Shown here one piece after another: positions 43,668 to 58,854 of a stretch of 64,000 nt of DNA. Source of the stretch: Aldrovandia affinis (Eukaryota; Chordata; Actinopteri; Notacanthiformes; Halosauridae); NCBI GenBank assembly GCA_029706075.1, contig JAINUG010000256.1, positions 1,221,284 through 1,285,283 on the forward strand, written 5' to 3'. The notes beneath the pieces are model-generated. The model saw only the letters and a program-made list of their open reading frames with translations. It ran no database searches and was not told the origin of the DNA. The stretch's first letter is position 1. Every line of letters begins with the position of its first letter. The position numbers were made by a program, and so were the translations under genes.

Positions 43668-46600
43668 TTGGAAAATCAGAACTTAAAATTCACATTTTTC
43701 ACTCCGAGGTAAGGCTATACACTTATGTTTTTTGTGATTTTCCAAGAATGTATTATACAAATGTCTCAAATGCATTTTATCCAACCTTATTTGCGTACGG
43801 TAATTTGCATAGTGTTTCTTCATTTATCTGCTTAAATATATATTTGGTAAAATTCATGATTTTCACTCCGAGGTGTAAGGCTATACACTTATGTTTTTTG
43901 TGATTTTCCAAGAAAGATACTTTTCATAATAATATATGCCATTTAGCAGACACTTATCCAAAGCTACTGACAGCAGGAATTCATACATTTTCATATGGTC
44001 CCAGGGAATTGAACTCATTAAATATAACGGCTGGCTAACGCCATGCTCTCTACTAACTGAGTACATTGTGAGGAACACATGATCAATGCATTTTATTCAA
44101 ATATATTTCTTCATAGTAAGTCATTCCAGATGTTTCTTCATCTATTTGTATTGGAAAATCAGAACTTTAAAATTCATGATTTTCACTTCGAGGTATGGCT
44201 ATACACTTATGTTTTTTTGATTTTCCAAGAAATGTACCATGATAAATGTCTTCAAATGCATTTTATCCAACTTATTTCTCCATACGAGAATTGTATATGC
44301 TTTCTTCATCTATCTAAGCTGGAAAGAGACATTTAAAATTCATGATTTTCACTCCGGAGGTAAGTGCCATATACTTATGTTTTTTGTGATTTTCCAAGAA
44401 AGATACTTTTCATAATAATATATGCCATTTGTGTGCAGACACTTTTATCCAAAGCTACATGGTAGTGAATGCATACATTTTCAGTATATGTATTCCAGGG
44501 GGAATTGAACCCACAACCTAACCGCTGCCAACGCCATGCCTACCAACTGAGCCACAGAGAAATCACATGATCAATGTCTTGAAATGCATTTTATTCAAAA
44601 TATTTCTTCATAGTAAGTCATTCCATATGTTTCTTTATCTTCCTGCTGGAAAATGAGACATTTAAAAACTATGATTTTTCACTCCCGAGGTAAGGCTATA
44701 CACTTATGTTTTTGTGATTTTCCTGGCGAAAGATACTTCCTTTCATAACTAATATGCGCCATTTAGCAGACACTTTTATCCAAAGCTACCACAGTAGTGG
44801 GAATTCATACATTTTCAGTATATGTGGCCCCAGTGGGAATTGAACCTGACACATAACCGCGGTTAACCCATGCTCTACCAACTGAGCCACAGAGAACCAC
44901 ATGATCAATGTCTTGAAATGCATTTTATTCAACATATTTCTTCATAGTAAGTAATTACAGATGTTTCTTCCATCTATCTAAGCTGAAAATCAGAACTAAA
45001 ACCATGGGATTTTTCACTGGATGGGCAGCTACACCTTATGCTTTTGTGATTTTCCTAAGAATGTAATTTTCACAGATAATGTCTTCAAAATGCTGCTGAT
45101 CCAACTTATTTCCATACGAGGTAATTGTATATGTTTCTTCATCTATCTGGTTGGAAATGAGACATTTAAAATTCATGATTTTTCACCCTTATAAGGCTAT
45201 ACACTTGTTTTTTGTGATTTTCCAAGAAAGAGCATTTTCACATAATATATGCCATTTAGCAGACACTTTTATCCAAAGTTACCACAGTAGTGAATCATAC
45301 ATTTTCAGTATATGGCCCCAGTGGGAATTGAACCCACAACATAACCAAGCAACGCCATGCTCTACCAACTGAGCCACAGAGAACCACATGATCAATGCAT
45401 TTTTATCAACATATTTTTCATGCTAGTAAGTCATTCCAGATGTTTCTTCATCTATCTAGGCTGAAAATCAGAACTTTAAAATCTTATGATTTTCACTTTG
45501 AGGGTAAGGCTATACACTTATGTTTTTTGTGATTTTCCAAGAAATGTACTTTTCATGATAAATGTCTTCAAATGCATTTTATCCAACTTATTTCTCCACA
45601 ATGAGGTAATTTTATATGTTTCTTCATCTATTCAAGCTGGAAAAAATGAGACATTTAAAATTCATGATTTTTCACCCAGAGGTAAGCGCCATACACCATG
45701 TTTTTTGTGATTTTCCAAGAAAGATATTCTTCATAATAATATATGCCATTTAGCAGACACTTTTATCCAAAGCTATTGACAGTAGTGAATTATTACATTT
45801 TCAGTATATGTGGCCCCAGTGCGAATTGAACCCATATTAAACATAACCGTTGCCAACGCCATGCCTACCAACTGAGCCACAGAGAACCACACATGATCAA
45901 TGTCTGAAATGCATTTTATTCAACATATTTCATAGTAAGTAATTACAGATGTTTCTTCATCTATCTAAGCTGGAAAATCAGAACTTTAAAATTCATGATT
46001 TTTCACTCGAGGTAAGGCTATACACTTATGTTTTTTGTGATTTTCCAAGAAAGATACTTCCTTTTCATAATATATGTCATTTAGCAGACACTTTTATCCA
46101 AAGCTATTGACAGTAGTGAATTATCACATTTTCAGTATATGTGGCCCCAGTGCTAATTGAACTCACAACATAAATCATGGCACCCATGCTCTACCAACTG
46201 TTTCACAGAGAACCACATGATCAATGTCTTGAAATGCATTTTATTCAACATATTTCTTCATAGTAAGTAATTACAGATGTTTCTTCATCTATCTAAGCTG
46301 GAAAATCAGAACTTTAAAATTCATGATTTTTCACTTGGAGGTAAGGCTATACACTTATGTTTTTTGATTTTCCAAGAAATGTACTTTCATGATAAATGTC
46401 TTCAAATGCTTTATCCAACTTATTTCTCCATACGAGGTAATTGTATATGTTTCTTCATCTATCTAAGCTGAAAATGAGACATTTAAAATTCATGATTTTT
46501 TTCACTCCCGAGGTAAGGCTATACACTTATGTTTTTTTGTGATTTTCCAAGAAAGATACTTTTCATAATAATATATGCCATTTAACAGACACTTTTATCC

Positions 46601-49600
46601 AAAGCTACTGACAGTAGTAATTCATACATTTTCAGTATATGTAGCCCGGTGGGAATTGAGCCCACAACCTAACCGCTGCCAACGCCATGCTCTACCAACT
46701 GAGCCACAGAGAACCGGTTGCATGATCAATGCATTTTATTCAACATATTTCTTCATAGTAAGTCATTCCAGATGTTTCTTCATCTATCTAGGCTGGAAAA
46801 TCAGAACTTTAAAATTCATGATTTTTTCACCCGAGGGTAGTACATATACACTTATGTTTTTTGTGATTTTCCAAGAAAATGTACTTTTCATGATAAATGT
46901 CTTCAAATGCATTTTATCCAACTTATTTCTCCATACGAGGTAATTGATATGTTTCTTCATCTATCTTGCTTGGAAAATGAGACATTTAAAATTCATGATT
47001 TTTCACCCCGAGGTAAGGCTATACACTTATGTTTTTGTGATTTCCCAAGAAAGATACTTTTCATAATAATATATGCCATTTAGCAGACACTTTATCCAAA
47101 GCTACTTCACAGTAGTGAATTCATACATTTTCAGTATATGTGGCCCCAGTGGGAATTGAACCCACAACATAACCGTTGCCAACGCCATGCTCTACCAACT
47201 GAGCCACAGAGAACCACAGGATCAATGCATTTTATTCAAACATATTTCTTCATAGTAAGTCATTCCAGATGTTTCTTCATCTGTTTAGGCTGGAAAATCA
47301 GAACTTTAAAAATTCATGATTTTCACTTTGGAGGTAAGGCTTATACACTTATGTTTTTGTGATTTTCCAAGAAATGTACTTTTCATGATAAATGTCTTCA
47401 AATGCATTTTATCCAACTTATTTCTCCATACGAGGTAATTTTATATGTTTCTTCATCTATCTAAGCTGAAAAATGAGACATTTAAAATTCATGATTTTTC
47501 ACTCCAGAGGTAAGGCTACACTTATGTTTTGGCAGATTTTCCAAGAAAGATACTTTTTCATAATAATATATGCCATTTAGCAGACACTTTTATCCAAAGC
47601 TATTGACAGTAGTGAATTAATCACAGCCAGTATATGTGGCCCCAGTGCTAATTGAACCCACAACATAACCTCTAGCCAACGCCATGCTCTACCAACTGAG
47701 CCACAGAGAACCACATGATCAATGTCTTGAAATGCATTTATTCAACATATTTCTTCATAGTAAGTCATTCCAGATGTTTCTTCATCTATCTAGGCTGGAA
47801 AATCAGAACTTTAAAATTCATGATTTTTCACTCCCGGAGGTGTAAGGCTATTACTTATGTTTTTTGTGATTTTCCAAGAAATGTACTTTTCATGATAAAT
47901 GTCTTCAAATGCATTTTATCCAACTTATTTCTCCATAGTAAGTCAATTCCATATGTTTCTTCATCTATCTAAGCTGGAAAATGAGAACTTTAAAATTCAT
48001 GATTTTTCACTCCGGAGGTAAGGCTATACACTTATGTTTTTTGTGATTTTCAAGAAAGATACTTTTCATAATAATATATGCCATTTAGCAGACACTTTTA
48101 TCCAAAGTTACTCACAGTAGTGAATTCATACATTTTCAGTATATGTGGCCCTGTGGGAATTGAACCTGATAACATAAATCGGGGCCAACGCCCATGCCTC
48201 TACCAACTGAGCCACAGAGAACCACATGATCAATGCATTTTATTCAAATATATTTCTTCATAGTAAGTCATTCCAGATGTTTCTTCATCTATCTAGGCTG
48301 GAAAATCAGAACTTTAAAATTCATGATTTTCACTTTGGAGGTAAGGCTATACACTTATGTTTTTGTGATTTTCCAAGAAATGTAATTTTTTCATGATAAA
48401 TGTCTTCAAATGCATTTTATCCAACTTATTTCTCCATACGAGGTAATTTTATATGTTTCTTTCATCTATCTTGCTTGAAAAATGAGACATTTAAAATTCA
48501 TGATTTTTCACTCCAGAGGTAAGGCTATACACTCTATGTTTTTGTGATTTTTCAAGAAAGATACTTTTCATAATAATATATGTTTATTTAGCAGACACTT
48601 ATCCAAAGTTTATTGACAGTAGTGAATTAATACATTTTTCAGTATATGGCCCCAGTGCAATTGAACCCACAACATAATCGCTACAACGCCATGCTCTACC
48701 AACTGAGCCACAGAGAACCACATGATCAATGTCTTGAAATGCATTTATTCAACATATTTCTTCATAGTAAGTAATTACAGATGTTTTTCATCTATCTAAG
48801 CTGGAAAATCAGAACTTTAAAATTCATGATTTTTCACTGAGGTAAGGCTATACACTTATGTTTTTTGTGATTTTCCAAGAAATGTACTTTTCATGATAAA
48901 TGTCTTCAAATGCGTTTATCCAACTTATTTCTCCACACGAGGTAATTGTATATGTTTCTTCATCTATCTAAGCTGGAAAATGAGACATTTAAAATTCATG
49001 ATTTTTCACTCCCCGAGGTAAGGCTATACACTTATGTTTTTGTGATATTCCAAGAAAGATACTTTTCATAATAATATATGCCATTTAACAGACACTTTTA
49101 TCCAAAGCTACTGACAGTAGTGAATTCATACATTTTCAGTATATGTAGCCCCGGTGGGAATTGAGCCCACAACCCAACCGCTGCTAACGCCATGCTCTAC
49201 CAACTGAGCCACAGAGAACCACATGATCAATGCATTTTATTCAACATATTTCTTTCATAGTAAGTCATTCCAGATGTTTCTTCATCTATCTAGGCTGAAA
49301 AAATCAGAACTTTAAAATTCATGATTTTTCACTCCCGAGGTAAGGCTATACACTTATGTTTTTTGTGATATTCCAAGAAAGATACTTTTCATAATAATAT
49401 ATGCCATTTAACAGACACTTTTATCCAAAGTTACTGACAGTAGTGAATTCATACATTTTCAGTATATGTAGCCCCGGTGGGAATTGAGCCCACAACCTAA
49501 CCGCTACAACGCCATGCTCTACCAACTGGAGCCACAGAGAACCACATGATCAATGCATTTTATTCAACATATTTCTTCATAGTAAGTCATTCCAGATGTT

Positions 49601-52600
49601 TCTTCATCTATCTAGCTGGAAAATCAGAACTTTAAAATTCATGATTTTTCACTCCTGAGGTAAGGCTATTATACACTTATGTTTTTTGTGATTTTCCAAG
49701 AAAGATACTTTTCATAATAATATATGCCATTTAGCAGACACTTTTATCCAAAGCTATTGACGGTAGTGAATTAATACATTTTCAGTATATGTGGCCCCAG
49801 TGCGAATTGAACCCACAACATAACCGGGATGCCAACGCCATGCTCTACCAACTGAGCCACAGAGAACCACATGATCAATGTCTTGAAATGCATTTTATTC
49901 AACATATTTCTTCATAGTAAGTAATTACAGATGTTTCTTCATCTATCTAAGCTGGAAAATCGTGAACTTTAAAATTCATGATTTTTCACTCCCGAGGTAA
50001 GGCTATACACTTATGTTTTTTGTGATTTCAAGAAAGATACTTTTCATAATAATATATGCCATTTAACAGACACTTTTATCCAAAGCTACTGACAGTAGTG
50101 ATTCATACATTTTCAGTATATAGCCCCGGTGGGAATTGAGCCCACAACCTAACCGTTGCCAACGCCATGCTCTACCAACTGAGCCACAGAGAACCGCATG
50201 ATCAATGCATTTTATTCAACATATTTCTTCATAGTAAGTCATTCCAGATGTTTCTTCATCTATCTAGTCTGAAAATCAGAACTTAAAATTCATGATTTTT
50301 CACTCCGGAGGTAAGGCTATACACTTATGTTTTTTGTGATTTTCCAAGAAATGTACTTTTCATGATAAATGTCTTCAAATGCATTTTATCCAACTTATTT
50401 CTCCATACGAGGCAATTGTATATGTTTCTTCATCTATCTAAGCTGGAAAAATGAGACATTTAAAATTCATGATTTTTCACTCCGGAGGTAAGGCTATACA
50501 CTTATGTTTTTTGTGATTTTCCAAGAAAGATACTTTTCATAATAATATATGCCATTTAGCAGACACTTTTATCCAAAGCTATTGACAGTAGTGAATTAAT
50601 ACATTTTCAGTATATGGCCCCAGTGGGAATTGAACCCACAACATAAACCGCTTGCCAACGCCATGCTCTACCAACTGAGCCACAGAGAACCACATGATCA
50701 ATGCATTTTATTCAACATATTTCTTCATAGTAAGTCATTCCAGATGTTTCTTCATCTATGTAGGCTGGAAAATCAGAACTTTAAAATTCATGATTTTCAC
50801 TGGAGGTAAGGCTACACTTATGTTTTTTGTGATTTTCCCAAGAAATGTACTTTTTCATGATAAATGTCTTCAAATGCATTTTATCCAACTTATTTCTCCA
50901 TATGAGGTAATTGTATATGTTTCTTCATCTATCTAAGCTGAAAATGAGACATTTAAAATTCATGATTTTTCACTCCGGAGGTAAGGCTATACACTTATGT
51001 TTTTTGTGATTTTCCAAGAAAGATACTTTTCATAATAATATATGCCATTTAGCAGACACTTTTATCCAAAGCTATTGACAGTAGTGAATGCATACATTTT
51101 CAGTATATGTGGCCCCAGGAATTGAACCACAATAACCTAACTGTTGCCAACGCCATGCTCTACCAACTGAGCCACAGAGAACCACATGATCAATGTCTTG
51201 AAATGCATTTTATTCAACATATTTCTTCATAGTAAGTAATTACAGATGTTTCTTCATCTATCTAAGCTGGAAAATCAGAACTTTAAAATTCATGATTTTT
51301 CACTTCGGAGGTAAGGCTATACACTTATGTTTTTTGTGATTTTCCAAGAAATGTACTTTTCATGATAAATGTCTTCAAATGCGTTTTATCCAACTTATTT
51401 CTCCATACGAGGTAATTGTATATGTTTCTTCATCTATCTAAGCTGGAAAATGAGACATTTAAAATTCATGATTTTTCACTCCCGAGGTAAGGCTATACAA
51501 TTATGTTTTTGTGATTTTCCAAGAAAGATACTTTTCATAATAATATATGCCATTTAACAGACACTTTTATCCAAAGCTACTGGACAGTAGTGAATTCATA
51601 CATTTTCAGTATATGTAGCCCTGTGGGAATTGAGCTCTACAACCTAACCGTTGCCAACGCCATGCTCTACCAACTGAGCCACAGAGAACCACATGATCAA
51701 AGCATTTTATTCAACATATTTCTTCATAGTAAGTCATTCCAGATGTTTCTTCATCTATTTAGGCTGGAAAATCAGAACTTAAAATTCATGATTTTCTACT
51801 ACTGAGGTAAGGCTATACACTTATGTTTTTTTGTGATTTTCCAAGAAATGTACTTTTCATGATAAATGTCTTCAAATGCATTTTATCCAACTTATTTCTC
51901 CACACGAGGTAATTGTATATGTTTCTTCATCTATCTAAGCTGGAAAATGAGACATTTAAAATTCATGATTTTTCACTCCGGAGGTAAGGCTATACACTTA
52001 TGTTTTTTGTGATTTTCCAAGAAAGATACTTTTCATAATAATATATGCCATTTAGCAGACACTTTATCCAAAGCTATTGACGGTAGTGAATTAATACATT
52101 TTCAGTATATGTGGCCCCAGCAATTGAACCCACAACATAACATTGCCAACGCCATGCTCTACCAACTGAGCCACAGAGAACCACATGATCAATGTCTTGA
52201 AATGCATTTTATTCAACATATTTCTTCATAGTAAGCAATTACAGATGTTTCTTCATCTATCTAAGCTGGAAAATCAGAACTTTAAAATTCATGATTTTTC
52301 ACTCCCGAGGTAAGGCTATACACTTATGTTTTTGTGATTTTCCCAAGAAAGATACTTTTCATAATAATATATGCCATTTAGCAGACACTTTTATCCAAAG
52401 CTATTGACGGTAGTGAATTAATACATTTTCAGTACATGTGGCCCCAGTGCGAATTGAACCCACAACATAACTGTTTTCAACGCCATGCTCTACCAACTGA
52501 GCCACAGAGAACCACATGATCAATGTCTTGAAATGCATTTTATTCAACATATTTCTTCATAGTAAGTCATACACAGATGTTTCTTCATCTATCTAAGCTG

Positions 52601-54106
52601 GAAAATCAGAACTTTAAAATTCATGATTTTTCACTACCCGAGGTAAGGCTATACACTTATGTTTTTTGTGATTTTCCAAGAAAGATACTTTTCATAATAA
52701 TATATGCCATTTAGCAGACACTTTATCCAAAGCTATTGACAGTAGTGAATTAATACATTTTCAGTATATGTGGCCCCAGTAGTAATTGAACTCACAACAT
52801 TCCAACGCCATGCTCTACCAACTGAGCCACAGAGAACCACATGATCAATGTCTTGAAATGCATTTTATTCAACATATTTCTTCATAGTAAGTCATTCCAG
52901 ATGTTTCTTCATCTATCTAGGCTGAAAATCAGAACTTTAAAATTCATGATTTTCACTTCGGAGGTAAGGCTATACACTTATGTTTTTTGTGATTTTCCAA
53001 GAAATGTACTTTTTCATGATAAATGTCTTCAAATGCATTTTATCCAACTTATTTCTCCATACGAGGTAATTGTATATGTTTCTTCATCTATCTAAGCTGA
53101 AAATGAGACATTTAAAATTCATGATTTTTCACTCCGAGGTAAGGCTATACACTTATGTTTTTTTGTGATTTTCCAAGAAAGATACTTTTCATAATAATAT
53201 ATGCCATTTAGCAGACACTTTTATCCAAAGCTATTGGACAGTAGAATGCATACATTTTCAGTATATGGCCCCAGGGGAATTGAACCCACAACCTAACTGT
53301 TGCCAACGCCATGCTCTACCAACTGAGCCACAGAGAACCACATGATCAATGTCTTGAAATGCATTTTATTCAACATATTTCTTCATAGTAAGTAATTACA
53401 GATGTTTCTTCATCTGTTCGCAGCTGAAAATCAGAACTTTAAAATTCATGATTTTTCAATACGGAGGTAAGGCTATACACTTATGTTTTTTGTGATTTTC
53501 CAAGAAATGTACTTTTCATGATAAATGTCTTCAAATGCGTTTTATCCAACTTATTTCTCCATACGAGGTAATTATGTTTCTTCATCTATCTAAGCTGGAA
53601 AATGAGACATTTAAAATTCATGATTTTTCACTTCCTGAGGTAAGGCTATACATTATGTTTTTTGTGATTTTCCAAGAAAGATACTTTTCATAATAATATA
53701 TGCCATTTAACAGACACTTTTATCCAAAGTTACTGACAGTAGTAATTCATACATTTTCAGTATATGCAGCCGGTGGGAATTGAGCCTACAACCTAACTGC
53801 TAACCAACGCCATGCTCTACCAACTGAGCCACAGAGAACCACATGATCAAAGCATTTTATTCAACATTTTCTTCATAGTAAGTCATTCCAGATGTTTCTT
53901 CATCTATCTAGGCTGGAAAATCAGAACTTTAAAATTCATGATTTTCACTTCGGAGTAAGGCTATACACTTATGTTTTTTGTGATTTTCCAAGAAATGTAC
54001 TTTTCATGATAAATGTCTTCAAATGCATTTTATCCAACTTATTTCTCCATACAAGGTAATTGTATATGTTTCTTCATCTATCTAAGCTGGAAAATGAGAC
54101 ATTTAA

Positions 54107-55598
54107 CCTCTGAGGTCCGTGCTAAGCTTTTAGACGTTTTTTGATTTTGGTAAGTGCATGGTCTGATATTTATCTCAATTTCATCAATTTAACACGCACT
54201 TACTCCAAAGTGTTTGATATTTTTATTTGAAGGACAATCACAGCTACATTTGTATGCCATCAATAGTTTGGTCAGTATCATATGCAGCTTGTAAATAGAT
54301 CTACAAACACACAAGTTAAAAATAGTAAATTTTTCTGCTGTCACAAAAGTTGTGAAAGCACACACTAAACTATAGTGACGAATTGTTTTGCCAATGTGCG
54401 TTTGTTCATCAAGTCTTGGTTATGTATGGGTGTGAAACAGTTTAGCACATCTGAGATCTAAATAGCTAAAAACCTGTTTTTATCAGAACTGGTCACATTT
54501 ATTTCAGGCTGTGGAGGGCTAAATGCTAAATACCTGAATATTCATTATTCATTGTCCACACCTCTAAGAACTGTCAGATGGGCCATCTCACTGGCCATCA
54601 GTGTTATATTCTGAGTTCCTGTTCTGTTGTTTTTTGGCCTTTTGTTTATTTTTCATTCAGTCCTTATTCATTATTCTTTATCCAGTATTGCATTTTCCCT
54701 GTTCTGTCACGCTCTGCTCCCTGTCTGTCCTTGTTCCGCTTTATTTCGAGATCCACACCTTGTCTTGTCATGCACTTCGGGAGTTTATACTTTTCGGGGT
54801 TTTTCCGCCTTCGCTTTATCTCTGCTTTTCTTCCTTCTTACTTTCTAGATTGCACTTTTGTATATATTAGGTAGATGTGTATAGAACTAACCAACTAATC
54901 TACTAACGTTAGGATTTAGATTGCTACTAACACGCTGAATATGTTTACGCCACTAAGACGCTGAATTCATATATTTTCACGAGTATTTGAAAACAAGCTA
55001 AATAAATAACATTTTAGGCTGTTTGAAAAGTATTTTTCCATAGATCTTGTGTATATTGCAATTTGTTACGTTGCAACACGCTGAATATGTAGTCAGCCGC
55101 CGAATTCATATTGAATATATATACGAGTATTGATAACATGGCAAATCAAATATAGTTACTTACTCCTCAGTTATTGTCTTCGCTGCCATCAATATCAAAC
55201 ACTGCAGCGCAGAAAATCTTTCCATCTGAATAAAATTGTATGTCTGTATAAAATCTTGCTTCAAATTGTCGGGACAGTTTATGTGTTTACGCCGGCGTTG
55301 CCACACATGGCCCCACGCCCTCCCCACACACTCGCCTGGGCAAACTCGCCCCTCAGTTACCATGTCAATAGAAGGGACGTTACTACCAGGTAAAAAAGAG
55401 AGTAAAAGGCAAGGTTTACTTTTGGTCTAATTAACCTAATTTAAAAATCCCATTTGATTTGCCAGTGCTCAAATCGAAAGTCGCGATTCTAAGGTTTCTG
55501 TCAATGTTTTTGCCGTGTGTATGATAAAATATCTGGTTAGAAATAGTAATATACTTGTATTGTTGCTGGGAGCGGGCGCTGCCCTGTCGACTCAGGGG
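54107..55598. mobile_element. piggyBac-type non-autonomous element, copy 2 (1492 bp), inside satellite
   Basis: Same element as at 35028-36538, in the same orientation. It is inserted in an A2 monomer at the TTAA of gagacatTTAAaattcatg, with TTAA duplicated (54103-54106, 55599-55602). Compared with copy 1 it has many small indels and lost CpGs (for example cgcggaatatg becomes cgctgaatatg). Confidence 0.9.
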
Positions 55599-58500
55599 TT
55601 AAAATTCATGATTTTTCACTCCGGAGGTAAGGCTATACACTTATGTTTTTTGTGATTTTCCAAGAAAGATACTTTTCATAATAATATATGCCATTTAGCA
55701 GACACTTTTATCCAAAGCTATTGACGGTAGTGAATTAATACATTTTCAGTATATGTGGCCCCAGTGCGAATTGAACCCACAACATAACCGCTGCCAACGC
55801 CATGCTCTACCAACTGAGCCACAGAGAACCACATGATCAATGTCTTGAAATGCATTTTATTCAACATATTTCTTCATAGTAAGTAATTACAGATGTTTCT
55901 TCATCTATCTAAGCTGGAAAAATCAGAACTTTAAAATTCATGATTTTTCACTCCCGAGGTAAGGCTATACACTTATGTTTTTTGTGATTTTCCAAGAAAG
56001 ATACTTTTCATAATAATATATGCCATTTAGCAGACACTTTTATCCAAAGCTATTGACAGTAGTGAATTAATACATTTTCAGTATATGTGGCCCCAGTGGG
56101 AATTGAACCCACAACATAACTGTTGCCAACGCCATGCTCTACCAACTGAGCCACAGAGAACCACATGATCAATGTCTTGAAATGCATTTTATTCAACATA
56201 TTTCTTCATAGTAAGTAATTACAGATGTTTCTTCATCTATCTAAGCTGGAAAATCAGAACTTTAAAATTCATGATTTTTCACTCGGAGGTAAGGCTATAC
56301 ACTTATGTTTTTGTGATTTTCCAAGAAAGATACTTTTCATAATAATATATGCCATTTAGCAGACACTTTTATCCAAAGCTATTGGTAAAGGTAGTGAATA
56401 TGTTTTTTTTAGATTACATTTTCAGTATATGTGGCCCCAGTGCTAATTGAACCCACAACATAACCGGTGCCAACGCCATGCTCTACCAACTGAGCCACAG
56501 AGAACCACATGATCAATGTCTTGAAATGCATTTTATTCAACATATTTCTTCATAGTAAGTCATTCCAGATGTTTCTTCATCTATCTAGGCTGGAAAATCA
56601 GAACTTTAAAATTCATGATTTTCACTTGAGGTAAGGCTATACACTTATGTTTTTTGTGATTTTCCAAGAAATGTACTTTTCATGATAAATGTCTTCAAAT
56701 GCATTTTATCCAACTTATTTCTCCATACGAGGTAATTGTATATGTTTCTTCATCTATCTAAGCTGGAAAATGAGACATTTAAAATTCATGATTTTTCACT
56801 CCGGAGGTAAGGCTATACACTTATGTTTTTTGTGATTTTCCAAGAAAGATACTTTTCATAATAATATATGCCATTTAGCAGACACTTTTATCCAAAGCTA
56901 CTGACAGTAGTGAATTAATACATTTTCAGTATATGTGGCCCCAGTGCGAATTGAACCCACAACATAACCGTTGCCAACGCCATGCTCTACCAACTGAGCC
57001 ACAGAGAACCACATGATCAATGTCTTGAAATGCATTTTATTCAACATATTTCTTCATAGTAAGTAATTCCAGATGTTTCTTCATCTATCTAAGCTGGAAA
57101 ATCAGAACTTTAAAATTCATGATTTTTCACTCCATGAGGTAAGGCTATACACTTATGTTTTTTGTGATTTTCCAAGAAAGATACTTTTCATAATAATATA
57201 TGCCATTTAGCAGACACTTTTATCCAAAGCTATTGACAGTAGTGAATTAATACATTTTCAGTATATGTGGCCCCAGTGCGAATTGAACCCACAACATAAC
57301 CGCATTTTTGCCAACGCCATGCTCTACCAACTGAGCCACAGAGAACCACATGATCAATGTCTTGAAATGCATTTTATTCAACATATTTTTCATAGTAAGT
57401 CATTCCAGATGTTTCTTCATCTATCTAGGCTGGAAAATCAGACATTTAAAATTCATGATTTTTCACTTCAGGTAAGGCATTTATACACTTATGTTTTTTG
57501 TGATTTTCCAAGAAATGTACTTTTCATGATAAATGTCTTCAAATGCATTTTATCCAACTTATTTCTCCATACGAGGTAATTGTATATGTTTCTTCATCTA
57601 TCTAAGCTGGAAAATGAGACATTTAAAATTCATGATTTTTCACTCCGGAGGTAAGGCTATACAATTATGTTTTTTGTGATTTTCCAAGAAAGATACTTTT
57701 CATAATAATATATGCCATTTAGCAGACACTTTTATCCAAAGCTATTGACAGTAGTGAATTAATACATTTTCAGTATATGTGGCCCCAGTGCGAATTGAAC
57801 CCACAACATAACATTGCCAACGCCATGCTCTACCAACTGAGCCACAGAGAACCACATGATCAATGTCTTGAAATGCATTTTATTCAACATATTTCTTCAT
57901 AGTAAGTCATTCCAGATGTTTCTTCATCTATCTAGGCTGGAAAATCAGAACTTTAAAATTCATGATTTTCACTTTGGAGGTAAGGCTATACACTTATGTT
58001 TTTTGTGATTTTCCAAGAAATGTACTTTTCATGATAAATGTCTTCAAATGCATTTTATCCAACTTATTTCTCCATACGAGGTAATTGTATATGTTTCTTC
58101 ATCTATCTAAGCTGGAAAATGAGACATTTAAAATTCATGATTTTTCACTCCGGAGGTAAGGCTATACACTTATGTTTTTTGTGATTTTCCAAGAAAGATA
58201 CTTTTCATAATAATATATGCCATTTAGCAGACACTTTTATCCAAAGCTACTGACAGTAGTGAATTAATACATTTTCAGTATATGTGGCCCCAGTAATTGA
58301 ACCCACAACATAACCGTTGCCAACGCCATGCTCTACCAACTGAGCCACAGAGAACCACATGATCAATGCATTTTATTCAACATATTTCTTCATAGTAAGT
58401 CATTCCAGATGTTTCTTCATCTATCTAGGCTGGAAAATCAGAACTTTAAAATTCATGATTTTTCATGGAGGTAAGGCTATACACTTATGTTTTTTGTGAT

Positions 58501-58854
58501 TTTCCAAGAAATGTACTTTTCATGATAAATGTCTTCAAATGCATTTTATCCAACTTATTTCTCCATACGAGGCAATTGTATATGTTTCTTCATCTATCTA
58601 AGCTGGAAAATGAGACATTTAAAATTCATGATTTTTCACTCCGGAGGTAAGGCTATACACTTATGTTTTTTGTGATTTTCCAAGAAAGATACTTTTCATA
58701 ATAATATATGCCATTTAGCAGACACTTTTATCCAAAGCTACTGACAGTAGTGAATTCATACATTTTCAGTATATGTGGCCCCAGTGGGAATTGAACCCAC
58801 AACATAACCGTTGCCAACGCCATGCTCTACCAACTGAGCCACAGAGAACCACAT

